NCBI GenBank assembly: GCA_030522415.1
Contig: CM060107.1
Span: 21,860,071-21,924,070, forward strand
DNA from: Channallabes apus
Taxonomy: Eukaryota; Chordata; Actinopteri; Siluriformes; Clariidae
DNA length: 64,000 nt
Direction: 5' to 3'
Below, piece after piece: positions 46,450 through 57,115 of the stretch. The notes beneath the pieces were generated by a model that was not told the DNA's origin, searched no databases, and worked only from the letters and a program-made list of their open reading frames with translations. The stretch's first letter is position 1. Every line of letters begins with the position of its first letter. The translations under genes and the position numbers were made by a program.

Positions 46450-46710
46450 TTGTGAATGCAGAGATTTGAGCCGGGGCTCCTTGAGTTTGTCCATCTGCAG
46501 CAACTGCAGTAACACTGAATGTGTAGTTCACTCCAGCAGTCAGATTAGTGACATTGTAAGACACGGTTGAAAAGTTATTGCTAATATTCACACTGCCACC
46601 AGTCCAGTTTACTATAAACAAGGAGTTGTTCGCAGGTTGCACATTCCAGGTTAGAGAGACAGATATTGTGGTTTTGCTAGAGACAGTGAGATTGGTGACA
46701 ACATCTGGCT
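46450..46710 (-). CDS. FN3 exon type C
   Basis: A 261-nt phase-1 exon with donor GTAAGT and acceptor GACAG. It reads EPDVVTNLTVSSKTTISVSL and LTAGVNYTFSVTAVAADGQT. No TG run precedes its acceptor, unlike most other C exons. Confidence 0.8.
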
Positions 46711-46982
46711 CTGTCAATCAGACACAACACAAGTTTGTTCATTATTGAAATCTATATATGTTAATATGTTACACATTGTTTAAACATATCTTAATCCAGG
46801 TGTATAAACTTCACAAAAGTTAATTAAAACTACGATTGATTATTTTTTTACCCATACAAAGGCCAACATATACAGAGACACAGAGAGATACGGTATATTT
46901 ACAGAGAGAAATGTACAGTACTGTATTTTGAGCAGGTGTTCATGGTGTGTAAAGTGGTCTTAATTAGCAGTACACGACTTAC

Positions 46983-47243
46983 TTGTGAATGTTGAAATCT
47001 GAGTTGTTGCTCCTGTAGTTTGATTATCTGCAGCAACTGCAGTAACACTGAATGTGTATTTCACTCCAGCAGTCAGATCAGTGACATTGTAAGACAGGTT
47101 TGAAGTGTTACTGCTGTTACTCACACTGTCACCGGTCCAGTTTACTATAAACAAGGAGCTGTTCCCAGTTGGCTTATTCCAGGTTAGAAACACAGATGAT
47201 GTGGTTTTGTTAAAGGCAGTGAGATTGCTGACAACATTTGGAT
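46983..47243 (-). CDS. FN3 exon type C
   Basis: A 261-nt phase-1 exon with donor GTAAGT and acceptor CACAG. It reads VFLTWNKPTGNSSLFIVNW and LTAGVKYTFSVTAVAADNQT. A long (TG)n on the gene strand lies just before the acceptor. Confidence 0.8.
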
Positions 47244-47250
47244 CTGTGTA

Positions 47251-47352
<102 letters not shown>

Positions 47353-47576
47353 CACACCAATGTGTTAATTATTGATGTTGTTATATTTAAATGCCTCAAA
47401 TATTGTTTCAAGAAATAAACAAAAACTTAGGTGTATGTATACAGTATGTAAAAAGTCTGAATTATATTGTAACTCTGGTCAATAAGTATTTATTTGTTGT
47501 TTCTTTCTACACTGTAAAGCAATGTTGAAGGCATCCAAAATATGCAATAATCTCCTTTAAACAATACTGGACTTAC

Positions 47577-47837
47577 TTGTGAATGTTGAGATTTGAGCTG
47601 GTGCACCAGGAGTTTGATTATCTGCAGCAACTGCAGTAACACTGAACGTGTAGTTCACTCCAGCAGTCAGACCAGTGACATTGTAAGACAGGTTTGAAGT
47701 GTTACTGCTGATATTCACACTGCCACCAGTCCAGTTTACTATAAACAAGGAGCTGTTCCCAGTTGGCTTATTCCAGGTTAGAAACACAGATGATGTGGTT
47801 TTGTTAAAGGCAGTGAGATTGCTGACAACATTTGGAT
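47577..47837 (-). CDS. FN3 exon type C (duplicate pair, copy 1)
   Basis: A 261-nt phase-1 exon with donor GTAAGT and acceptor CACAG. It reads VFLTWNKPTGNSSLFIVNW. Together with its flanking intron it is nearly identical to the next copy, 566 bp to the right. (TG)n precedes the acceptor. Confidence 0.82.
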
Positions 47838-47845
47838 CTGTGTAC

Positions 47846-47847
<2 letters not shown>

Positions 47848-47916
<69 letters not shown>
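47848..47916. repeat. (CA)n beside an FN3 acceptor site
   Basis: A pure CA run next to the acceptor of 47577-47837. Confidence 0.95.
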
Positions 47917-47918
<2 letters not shown>

Positions 47919-48142
47919 CACACCAATGTGTTAATTATTGATGTTGTTATATTTAAATGCCTCAAATATTGTTTCAAGAAATAAACAAAAACTTAGGTGT
48001 ATGTATACAGTATGTAAAAAGTCTGAATTATATTGTAACTCTGGTCAATAAGTATTTATTTGTTGTTTCTTTCTACACTGTAAAGCAATGCTGAAGGCAT
48101 CCAAAATATGCAATAATCTCCTTTAAACAATACTGGACTTAC

Positions 48143-48403
48143 TTGTGAATGTTGAGATTTGAGCTGGTGCACCAGGAGTTTGATTATCTGCAGCAACTGC
48201 AGTAACACTGAACGTGTAGTTCACTCCAGCAGTCAGACCAGTGACATTGTAAGACAGGTTTGAAGTGTTACTGCTGATATTCACACTGCCACCAGTACAG
48301 TTTACTATAAACAAGGAGCTGTTCCCAGGTGGTGCATTCCAGGTTAGAGACACAGATGATATGGTTTTGTAAGAGGCTGTGAAATTGGTGACAACACCCG
48401 GAT
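48143..48403 (-). CDS. FN3 exon type C (duplicate pair, copy 2; most upstream seen)
   Basis: A 261-nt phase-1 exon with donor GTAAGT and acceptor CACAG. It reads VSLTWNAPPGNSSLFIVNC and then the same sequence as 47577-47837. Its first half is closer to 16412-16672, which suggests a mosaic made by unequal exchange. No FN3 or signal-peptide exon is found further right. Confidence 0.8.
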
Positions 48404-48410
48404 CTGTGAA

Positions 48411-48412
<2 letters not shown>

Positions 48413-48471
<59 letters not shown>
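48413..48471. repeat. (CA)n beside an FN3 acceptor site
   Basis: A pure CA run immediately upstream of the acceptor on the gene strand. Confidence 0.95.
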
Positions 48472-48474
<3 letters not shown>

Positions 48475-48689
48475 TGATTAGTAACAATAATAAATGTCAT
48501 GTGTTATATCCTAAAAAATGCTTTAAATAGTAAAAAATTGCAAATTCAGGTTTATCAGTAGTAAGAATATTATGCCTATGATTATCCCAATAAATTGAAT
48601 GCTAGTTATAATATAACTATTATATTATATATATAATATAACCATTAATTTAACTTTAATACATTTTTACTTTATTAATAAGCACCCTT

Positions 48690-50590
48690 CTGTGTTCCCT
48701 TTCAAGGCTCCACTCGATGCTGCGTGAAAACGCTATGGGAACCATTTTGTCGCGTTGCCGGTCGTGAAGCATGTGTGGAAACATGCCAAAGTTTTTGGCT
48801 ATATATAACCTTGACCAGGTGACGTCATCTGATTAGATGCAGGTGGAGGTTATAAATACAGGTGAGCCGGCAACAAACCTCAGATCATTTGTCTTCAAAG
48901 CCTTGTTGTGAGCGTGTTGTGTTCAAACCAGCAAAATAAGAAGGTGTTTAACTCACCAATATGGCGAGTTTAAACTAGATATCCCTTCGTGTGATCTCTA
49001 CACTGCTTCAACTAGTGCTGCGCGTGCCGCGCATTCCTGGCTTAAAACTCGTGCATCTGGCAGAGCTGCGGCAGACGGGGGTAAGCTCCTTTTCTTCCGC
49101 GTTCTCATCATGAGGATTCCTCTCTTGCTTAGCGGAGATGAAAATAGCTTTAAGCACTAAAAAAAAAAAAAAAAAAAAAAACAGCTTCTGTCGGGTGGCC
49201 TGGGGGCGGAGCCTCAATGACGCTCTCCCCCCCCCCTTAGCTCTCTCCATATGAGTTAACCCTTTCATGGAGTAAGCTGTATTCATCCCGTGTTTTTCCT
49301 GCCATCCACTTATTTATTTATTTAAATATAGTTGATGTGGAAGCGCGGGGTTATATTATGACGCCCAGATAGTAGAGACGCTTCACAGGATATCTCTCTC
49401 CTGGGACATCATCCTTCCTGGTAAGCTTATACTTCCTTTCTAGCTGTGTAGACTTTTATCTTCCCTGGAGGGGAAAGCTTTTCAGGCAGTAGGTCAGCTT
49501 AGTGTTCCTCTGCACACCAGGGCGGTTTTGCAGGCCTACCAGGCTGACCTGCTGAGAGACTTGAGTACTGGCGGGGCTCTTCAAGGATAGGATTGTGCAT
49601 TCCTCCTTAATGCCCCTATCTCGCCTTCCGGCCTGTTTAGCGATGTCGTTGACTCAGCCGCCACTAGGTTCTGGGGCGAAGTTATACGAACAAGCTTTTG
49701 GGAAATTCCCTCCCCGCCGTGCTCAAGAGTCGGGATTGTCGGCCACCCAGTCTCGACCGGGTCTGACTCTTGCGAGGCGTAAATACAAGGAGTGTGTGTT
49801 TTTTTTTGGACCCGGGCACCTCCTCGTAAAGATTGGGGTCAGACCCAGGAGGTCAGACTGATTTAAAAACTAAAAAAATTATATATATATGTATATATAT
49901 GTACATTCATATATAAATAAGCAAAATAAAATAAATGGGGTTGGCCCCCCAATAGGGAGAGGCACCCAGAATTCCTTTCAAACGAATAAGTGTTCTCCCT
50001 GGCACCCCCAGGAGGTCGGTGTTCTTGCTCCGCCACCACTGGTGTTTCGGGCAACACCAGTCTCCAATAGGCTGTTAGTTCTTCGGTTTTTCCTGCCATG
50101 TTTCAGGATGCCGAACATCTAACACCCCCCCCCCCCCCCGTTTAACCAAGCCGCCAAAACTTTTGCCCTTTTCTGAGAAGCTGGCAGCGTGGAAGCTACT
50201 GCCAAGTATATCTCCTTGGGTACTACGCACTGGAGAGAGGAACTACAGGATTCAGTTCTCACTTCACCCTCTGTGTTTTCAATGGCGTGGTCTCCACTTC
50301 CATGAAACCAGAAAGTGCGCATCTGCTGACAAAGCTGCTGGGGAAGGGGGCCATGGAACATGTTCCCCCACCAGACAGTGAGTCAGGCTACTACAGTCGG
50401 TATTCTTTGTTCCCAAGAGGAACGGGGACTGCGTCCAATTTTTTTCAGATTCTGCGGGCTCTCCCGCTATCTGAAAATCAATGAATACAGTTCAAATGTT
50501 GACTGTCAAGGTGATTGCTCTCAACCCTACCAAGCGATTGATTTCTGACAATCGATTTAAGGACGATTTAAGGTCTGTGCCCTAGTACTC
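48690..50590 (+). mobile_element. DIRS-like tyrosine-recombinase retrotransposon remnant
   Basis: The start has features like the 5' terminal region of fish DIRS1-type elements (GATGCTGCGTGAAAACGCTA near 48716; a TATAAATAC box near 48853). From about 50170 a broken reverse transcriptase N-terminus follows: LAAWKLLPSISPWVLRTGER, then in another frame STSMKPESAHLLTKL, HVPPPDSESGYYSRYSLFP, then a third frame with LSRYLKINEY. Order and motifs fit DIRS RT. The recombinase and the 3' end are missing. An A20-like run (49160-49180) and a C17-like run (about 50125-50141) interrupt it. Confidence 0.6.
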
Positions 50591-50599
50591 TCAGGACGT

Positions 50600-50891
50600 A
50601 CGTACAGATGTCGCCATTAAAAACCCGCGTTTCGAGAAAAGGGATCCCGTGACTTGCCGCGGCTTTGCGTGGCTGCGTGCGGGAAGCTGTGAACATGCCC
50701 TTCATTACCTGTAGGGGGCAGTCGTGTTTCAGTCTGAAGTATTGTGTGTCTACTGAAGCCGAAAATGTGTGCAAATTAAACTGCGCATGCGTGTTTGGAG
50801 ACGCTGTGCCCGCGCTGTGGATCAGTCGGTTGTGGATCATCACGGAGGTACAACACGGCGTGGCTGCAGCTGGAGTTTGTCGTGTTCGAGG
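50600..50891 (+). promoter_or_regulatory. CpG-rich patch with possible first exon
   Basis: A short G+C- and CpG-rich stretch in A+T-rich surroundings, ending in a strong donor (TTCGAG then GTAAGT at 50892). It may be the promoter and non-coding first exon of the gene at 52747-53489; this is inference from position. Confidence 0.35.
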
Positions 50892-51379
50892 TAAGTTTAG
50901 CTTTCTTTTTTGGATGTGATTCTCGCTTTCATGACTCCCAATTAATGTTCATCTTAATCTCAGGACGTACAATTAGCAATTTCAGTTTTTAATAGTATGG
51001 AGATTCACAAAACACCGTTTTCGTGTAAAAACCTGAACCTACGGAGCCCCCATGGGTCCTGTGGTAAATAAATAAATAAATAAAATAATAACGAACCGAG
51101 CGCGCGGATTAATACACCGAGATGTGTGTTTCTTACCCCCACCCCGAGTGAAAACGGCGTGTTCAGACAAAGGCTCGCCAGTTAGATGCCATTTCTGAAC
51201 AAACTGAGTCGTGTGTGTTAAAGCATTAAATGGTAAAAGAGCACTAGCAATAAACGTTTTTTTTTTCTGAAGCCGAACTTTATTAATGAGTTACGAGTAA
51301 GGAACCTGTACATATGTTCATACAGTATTGACAGCAGCTCTAATTTACTGCGGTAAAGCCAGCCGCGGTTCAGAAAAAC

Positions 51380-52440
51380 ACGGTCAAGCCAGCCGCGATT
51401 GATTTTAGTGCGCGCGCATATTACAGTGATTACGGTAGTTTCATGAACAACACAGAGAGAATGCCCCATATCTGAAAAATCCTGCAGTAAAATAGTTTCA
51501 TATGTGGTGTGTATATAGTATGGGACGTCCTGAATAAGAACTGATCATTGTTTTTTTCTACTTATTAGAAATGGGGTCTTTATACCCCTTTAAAGTGTAA
51601 TAATGTCCAATATCTCAAAAATGCTGCAGTAAAATAGTTTCATATGTGGTGTGTATATAGTATGGGACGTCCTGAATAAGAACTGATCATTGTTTTTTTC
51701 TACTTATTAGAAATGGGGTCTTTATACCCCTTTAAAGTGTAATAATGTCCAATATCTCAAAAATGCTGCAGTAAAATTGTTTCATATTTGGTGTGTATAT
51801 AGTATGGGATGTCCTTAATAAGAACAGATCATTGTTTTTTTCTACTTTTTTTTTTTATTATCATATAATGTGTGTACATTATATGGGATAAAAACTGACC
51901 ATGGCGTTTTATACTTACTAGAATTTATTTTTTCATAGGTCTCTGAAGTGAAATAAAGGCATTTTATTTAACTTTTTTTCCCCATTGTGAACATTTGTTT
52001 ATTTGACCTCTCTTCCAAAGCAGACGTTAATCCTCATTATAGAAAACATTCATTGAAGAATAACTGCTACTTTTGAACAGTAAAACAAAATAAAAATCAA
52101 TTCTGGTATTTAGAAAGACTAAATACATTATTTTGTCAGTTTTCTACGAATTCTGCTGTAACTTATCTACATAAAACAATTATTTGAATGGTGAATATTT
52201 AAGAAAAATATTGTAACAGACAACCGTCAAAGTCACCAATAAATAACACGGATATTAAAGCAGAAATGCAAATAAATAAGCAAGTAAAAATTGACGAGCA
52301 TGTTGTATTATCTCTCAGTCCTGGGCGTCTAAATGAAAAGCGCTCTGAAAGCGCGTTGTCTCTGTGTCGGTCCTGAAACTACCGTAATCACTGTTATATG
52401 TGCGCACACTAAAATCAATCGCGGCTGGCTTGACCGCAGT
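51380..52440. repeat. Inverted repeat pair, possible DNA element
   Basis: About 75 bp at 51385-51455 (AGCCGCGATTGATTTTAGTG, then TGATTACGGTAGTTTCA) is the inverse of about 52360-52436. Between them lie the 142-bp tandem repeats and no ORF. Confidence 0.55.
51465..51850. repeat. 142-bp tandem repeat, about 2.7 copies
   Basis: The block containing GCAGTAAAATAGTTTCATAT recurs at 51484, 51626 and 51768, exactly 142 bp apart. The first two copies are almost identical and the third diverges. Confidence 0.9.
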
Positions 52441-52746
52441 TCTAATTTGTCTAAATCGCATTGCAGACAATAAAAATAAGTCGAGTCATCCTGTGACCCT
52501 GCATGCTTAATCTTTCCACACATGATTCTTGCTTCTTACTTTTTCCTTAATCCCTCGCTGATCTATCTTGTATTTTTCTAACGGTGTCAGAAACTTTGTG
52601 TTAGTAGCACTGCTTGACATGCTTGATGCCTTCCTCTTTTGTAATTTGCTTTGGATAAAGGCAAACTTACAAAAGATGAAGAAATGCCTAAATGTAGTTG
52701 TACGAATAAAAGATTATGTAATGATACAATGTAAATATTTTCACAG

Positions 52747-52803
52747 AAACAAAGCGTAAAGATGAGACGTGAATCTGAAGAGGATCTCTTTGATGATTGC
52801 CTG
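52747..52803 (+). CDS. Short gene resembling SAMD3-like C-terminus, exon 1 (coding)
   Basis: Acceptor TTTTCACAG before and donor GTAAAG after. ATG at 52762 opens 14 codons ending in phase 0 (RRESEEDLFDDCL after the Met), acidic in character. It joins in frame to 53250-53489. The block is also open upstream of this ATG, so it may once have been an internal exon of a longer protein. Confidence 0.5.
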
Positions 52804-53249
52804 GTAAAGCATTGTTTTCTTATTAATTATACAATTTATTAATACCTTGAATATAGTGTTTGTTGTATTGGACAGAAGCATATAAATGCAAATGAATATA
52901 TAAATATGAGTAATTATTGAACGAATTTTCATGTTTGGACTAACCCTTTAAATACAAACTCAGCATTCATCATAGGATTTCCTGACACTGTAAAGGTGCA
53001 GAGTAATCTATGGAGTGTAGCCATCTCATGCCATGTTTTACAATGTTTTAGTGATGCAAGATTATTGCTAAAGCAATTTAACCCAAGTTTAACAATCTGA
53101 AGTATATGAAGTGATGGTCATTTTTTATTATCAATTATTTGTATTATTTTTTTTTCTCTGTGAAATGAAGTCAGCACAGGTTGAAGCAATTCAGATTTTT
53201 TTTTTGTTTCTCAAAATAAATTATTTATTTTCTTGTACATTTTATGCAG

Positions 53250-53489
53250 GGGGACAGACGAAGTGATGCCAGTATGCACCTTCTTAAAATCCTTGTCGTC
53301 TGTGCTGTTGAAGGGGAAGGACCAGTTGGTGTATCCATAATCCTTGAAGGAGAGGAAATTTTGCAAGAATGTGGCAATAGCTCCGAGCACTGCGCTACAC
53401 ATTTGAGCTATTTTCAGAAAGTTCTTCTAGAACTTGATGGGATTAAGCTATCACCAAAAGTGCAAGCTTTAAAGATGAAGTTATCTTAA
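53250..53489 (+). CDS. Short gene resembling SAMD3-like C-terminus, exon 2
   Basis: After the acceptor TTTTATGCAG the frame reads GDRRSDASMHLLKILVVCAV, GPVGVSIILEGEEIL, YFQKVLLELDGIKLSPKVQ and stops at 53489. With exon 1 it gives a 93-residue protein. The end, with an Ile-Leu-Glu-Gly strand followed by an FQK..LELDG..LS.KVQ helix, resembles the C-terminus of the many fish proteins annotated as SAM domain-containing protein 3-like; I recognise this from memory, and no SAM domain is present. AATAAA at 53884-53889 could be its poly(A) signal. The function is unknown. The flanking DNA ends in a CACTG terminus (55156), so the gene may travel with a transposon. Confidence 0.55.
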   Translation, partial: GDRRSDASMHLLKILVVCAVEGEGPVGVSIILEGEEILQECGNSSEHCATHLSYFQKVLLELDGIKLSPKVQALKMKLS

Positions 53490-53883
53490 AACATTTGATT
53501 TGGCTTGACTACAAGTCTTTACATGTTGTGTTTACATGTTCAGCTTAATGTTTTAATGCGTTATGGTTTCAATGGCATACTTTTAAGTGCACTAGTCCAG
53601 AGTGCTGATTTGAATGTTGCAACTTCACTGCTTCCGAGGGCTATTACGTTTTAACGTTTATTCTACAGTTTGTTTAATGTATTTTCTGCTGTATTTTATT
53701 TCTAAATGAATGCTGTATTTTATTTATTTATTATTTTACACAATTTTGTTTAAAACAAGTATTTCAGGCCCTGGTGCCGTGCAGTTTTTTTCTATGGATG
53801 CAAAATTTAGCTGAATGCACTTTTATTAAAAAGACAACTTGGATCTAGACTGTGAATGTCAAAAATATTTGGTAATGTTGGTG

Positions 53884-53889
53884 AATAAA
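53884..53889 (+). terminator. Possible poly(A) signal AATAAA
   Basis: Lies 395 nt after the stop of the short gene at 53250-53489. Confidence 0.4.
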
Positions 53890-54209
53890 CTGTTTAATTA
53901 TATTTTAGTTGTGTGATTTATGAAAGATATAGATGAAATAATTACTTAAGTTTCTTTCCAAAACATAAATTAGCAATGTTTACATTATTATAGGGAGTAA
54001 TATAAATTGATAAAACCAAGTTAAGGGAAAATCTCACAAAACAAAATGATAGTAATTTCATAAAATTAAGGTTCCTGCAACTTTACTTGATTATTTTAAA
54101 TAAATCTAATTCGTGCATTAAATATAATTATGTAACTTTTACTTGATTTCTTTTATTGTTAATTTAATTAAGTAAATTTTACCTGACAATTACGGGTGAG
54201 TTTTACTTA

Positions 54210-55063
54210 GGCTGAATCACAATTCTATTTTCTTCCCCTTGTCCCTTGAAACGAAGTGGAAAGGGGAAGGGTATAAATATTTCCCCTAAGAAATGGGACA
54301 ACACTGTTATACGTCATCATACGTTGTCGCTGGTTCCTAATGTTACGTCAGAGGACATGCGCCGATGTTTATCACACATTCCAATAAGAGAGATTACTCA
54401 CTCCCAAAGGTTTTTTGCGCCGTATTTCGATTTTTAAAAAAGTTGCTCATTTTCACCACGAACATGGATGAGTCTTCGGGTTTCCTCAGCCGTCCATATA
54501 CAGAATATAAATTACAAAACTGTGGTCACGTTGCAATAAGTAAGAATAGTGTAAGCAAAACAATAGTGTATGGCCGTAAACAAAACAAACAATGCGTTAT
54601 CAAATGCTCGGCAAACTGCCGTGCTACTGAACTTTCATATTTGTTTGTAGCATGCAGTAAAGTGTATGTGACATAAAAATATATATTTGTAATATTGTGC
54701 AATATGTGCTATCCGCTAGCAAACTTTAGCGATTTTTTTTGCAAACGTTTCTTTACAGAACATCACCATAAACACAAACACAAGACTAAAGGTAATATAC
54801 ATATAATGAAAACTTGTCATAAAAATCTTTATTAATGGCAAAAATGACAACATTTATGGGTCTGTTTGCTCGAGTGAGCAGCCATGTTGAAAACTTCGCT
54901 TAGCCCTTCGTTTGAAGTGAGGTCCTGAAAAATCTTCGTTTGGAGGGCTATCTGGCCCTTCCCCCCTCCCCTACACCTCCAACCAAAAGAGAAATGAGAC
55001 ACCACTACCCCTGCACGTGAACGCGTCAAATGGAAGGGTAGGGGGAAGGGTTGGGATTCAGCC
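54210..55063. mobile_element. PIF/Harbinger MITE
   Basis: 854 bp with ends GGCTGAATCACAA and the inverse of GGCTGAATCCCAA, flanked by TTA (54207-54209, 55064-55066). The TWA target and ends fit PIF/Harbinger. A remnant frame from ATG 54464 (MDESSGFLSRPYTEYKLQNC) may be a decayed exon. The TTTACTT-rich sequence on either side is continuous without it. Confidence 0.72.
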
Positions 55064-55066
55064 TTA

Positions 55067-55156
55067 ATATTGGAGCAATAAAATTTACTTAAAATCTGTG
55101 TCCAAATTGTTATGAGGATTTTATCAAGTAAATCTTACAAGTTCTTTTTTTCAGTG
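55067..55156. mobile_element. Right end of a CACTG-type element
   Basis: TTTACTT-rich subterminal sequence ends TTTTTTTCAGTG, the inverse of CACTGAAAAAAA. Similar terminal style to 36380-41302. The matching left end was not found. Confidence 0.4.
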
Positions 55157-55194
55157 CATGGGTGAACACGATGTTTTAAGAATTTAATTATATA

Positions 55195-55195
<1 letters not shown>

Positions 55196-55257
<62 letters not shown>

Positions 55258-55280
55258 TGTGTGTGTGTGTGTGTGTGTGA
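55196..55280. repeat. (TA)n and (TG)n microsatellites
   Basis: An AT dinucleotide run (about 55196-55252) is followed by TG (about 55258-55279). Confidence 0.95.
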
Positions 55281-55904
55281 CCGGTGCAACTCACACGTCC
55301 TATTCCATTGTCATTCATACTGCCGTAGTTTTTAGAGCCCTAAAAAAGCATTCGCTAGTAAGTAAGTAAATAAAAGACAAATGAATAAATAGTTTTAAAT
55401 TATATATATACAGGGGCGTAGATTTAGGGTGGACGGAGGGGATGTGTCCCCACCAATATCCTCCGACCATTGAAATGTCCCCACCAATAATTTAATACAC
55501 TTTTTTTTAAATCGTTCTGTCAACATTAACCTAGACACGCAGAAAGGGATAAATCACGTTCTCTCCTTGAGTCCTCCCGCCCCCAAAACACATATGAACA
55601 TTTTGATTGGCTGTGCCTTTCCCTGCCATCATGTGATAGACGATTGGCTGCGTTCAGACACAAGCAACGCCAAATGCAATGGACTCACATTCAGTACAGC
55701 AGGCCAGGTTATAGTCTGTGAATACGGACGTAAAACTAACAGCAGATTAAACAGCTAAATGTAAAAGTATAAATATGATCCCTGTCAGTCTCCTAATCTA
55801 GTGACTGTTTGTCAGAAATCAGTATTGTGAAAGAAATTGATAAACTAATATACTAATATTGCCATATGGCTAGAATTTTGTTGACACCAATAGACAATCC
55901 ACTT
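55281..55904. other. No gene recognised; possible DNA-transposon fragment
   Basis: CAGGGGCGTAG at about 55410, followed by a twice-repeated GTCCCCACCAATA motif, looks like a transposon end, but the other end was not found. Confidence 0.35.
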
Positions 55905-55923
55905 CAGAAAAATAGTTTTTAAA

Positions 55924-56199
55924 ATGCATTCACTTACTTGGCGAACATCACCCACGACAATGATCATCGTATCTGGACCGCTTCCCACATTTCAGCGAGG
56001 AATCGAGAAGTTCAGTAGATTATTTGCTTTTAATGAATGGTTACAATCTTGGTGTCAACAACAGAAATTACGCTTTGTTGATAACTGGAATGTTTTCTGG
56101 GAGCGTCCTAGGCTCTATCACACCGATGGCCTACACCCTAGCAGAGCTGGAGCAGCGGTCCTCTCTGACAACATCTCCAGAACACTACGAACCATCTGA
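55924..56199 (+). pseudogene. L2 ORF1 C-terminus (esterase-like), 5'-truncated
   Basis: The frame reads MIIVSGPLPTFQRGIEKFSR, FNEWLQSWCQQQ and YHTDGLHPSRAGAAVLSDN. The DGLHPS block matches the catalytic Asp-x-x-His of SGNH-hydrolase/esterase-like ORF1 proteins known from fish L2/CR1 elements. The N-terminal nucleophile region is missing. Confidence 0.75.
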
Positions 56200-56295
56200 C
56201 TGGCGGTAAGTCATACTGTAGATTCCAAACATATTAGCCACATCACAACTCACCGTAGTGATAGACGCACACACATAGCTTGTCCTATAGAAACT

Positions 56296-57081
56296 GTGTC
56301 TGTTCCCCGAATACTGAGAAAAAAGAATAAATTTGTTAAATTTGCCCGAAACAATCTGATAACCATAAAACCAGAAAAAGGCAAAATAAGTAGTCAAAAT
56401 CCACCTCTAAAGTTTGGACTACTCAACATTAGATCCCTTGCGCCTAAAGCACTTATTGTTAATGAAATTATCTCAGATTATTGCCTTGACGCACTCTGTC
56501 TCACTGAAACCTGGCTTAAACCAAATGAATATTTTGGTCTGAATGAGTCTACTCCGTCAGGATATTTCTATAAGCACGAGCCCCGTCTAATTGGTCGCGG
56601 CGGTGGTGTCGCCACTATCTACAATGATGTACTCACTGTTACCCAGAAAATAAGGCCCAGGTTTAATTCATTTGAAGTGCTTATCATTAATGTTGCACTA
56701 AATGAAATACGTAATAAACCCTTGCTATATTTTACCTTGGCCACCGTGTACAGACCCCCGGGGCCATATGGCGATTTTCTTAAAGAATTTGGACATCTGC
56801 TATCAGACCTATTGGTTAACTCTGACAAAGTATTGATAGTAGGAGACTTTAACATTCATGTAGATGATGCTAACGACGCTTTAGCACTCACATTTATGGA
56901 TTTACTAAATTCCTTTGGGGTTAAGCAAAATATAATTGGAGCAACTCACCGCTTTAATCATACGCTAGATTTAATTATATCCCATGGTATAGATGTCTCT
57001 AATATAGAGATCATACCTCAAAGTGATGATATCACAGATCATCACCTCCTGACATATACTCTACCCGTAGAACAAGATTAG
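56296..57081 (+). pseudogene. L2 ORF2, endonuclease part
   Basis: 261 residues with apurinic-type endonuclease signatures: FGLLNIRSLAPKA, LCLTETWLKPNE, ATVYRPPG, VGDFNIHVDDAND, and DDITDHHLLTYTLP at the end (His catalytic region). A stop at 57079-57081 separates it from the reverse transcriptase frame starting at 57116. In an intact element these would be one ORF, so a small lesion of about 35 nt breaks ORF2. Confidence 0.85.
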
Positions 57082-57115
57082 CTGTGTCTCCCCACGCTAT
57101 CAATCTGTTAGAAAT

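Noticed and set aside
51465..51850. Possible CRISPR-like array
   Set aside because: The 142-bp units are contiguous with no spacers, and the setting is a vertebrate genome.
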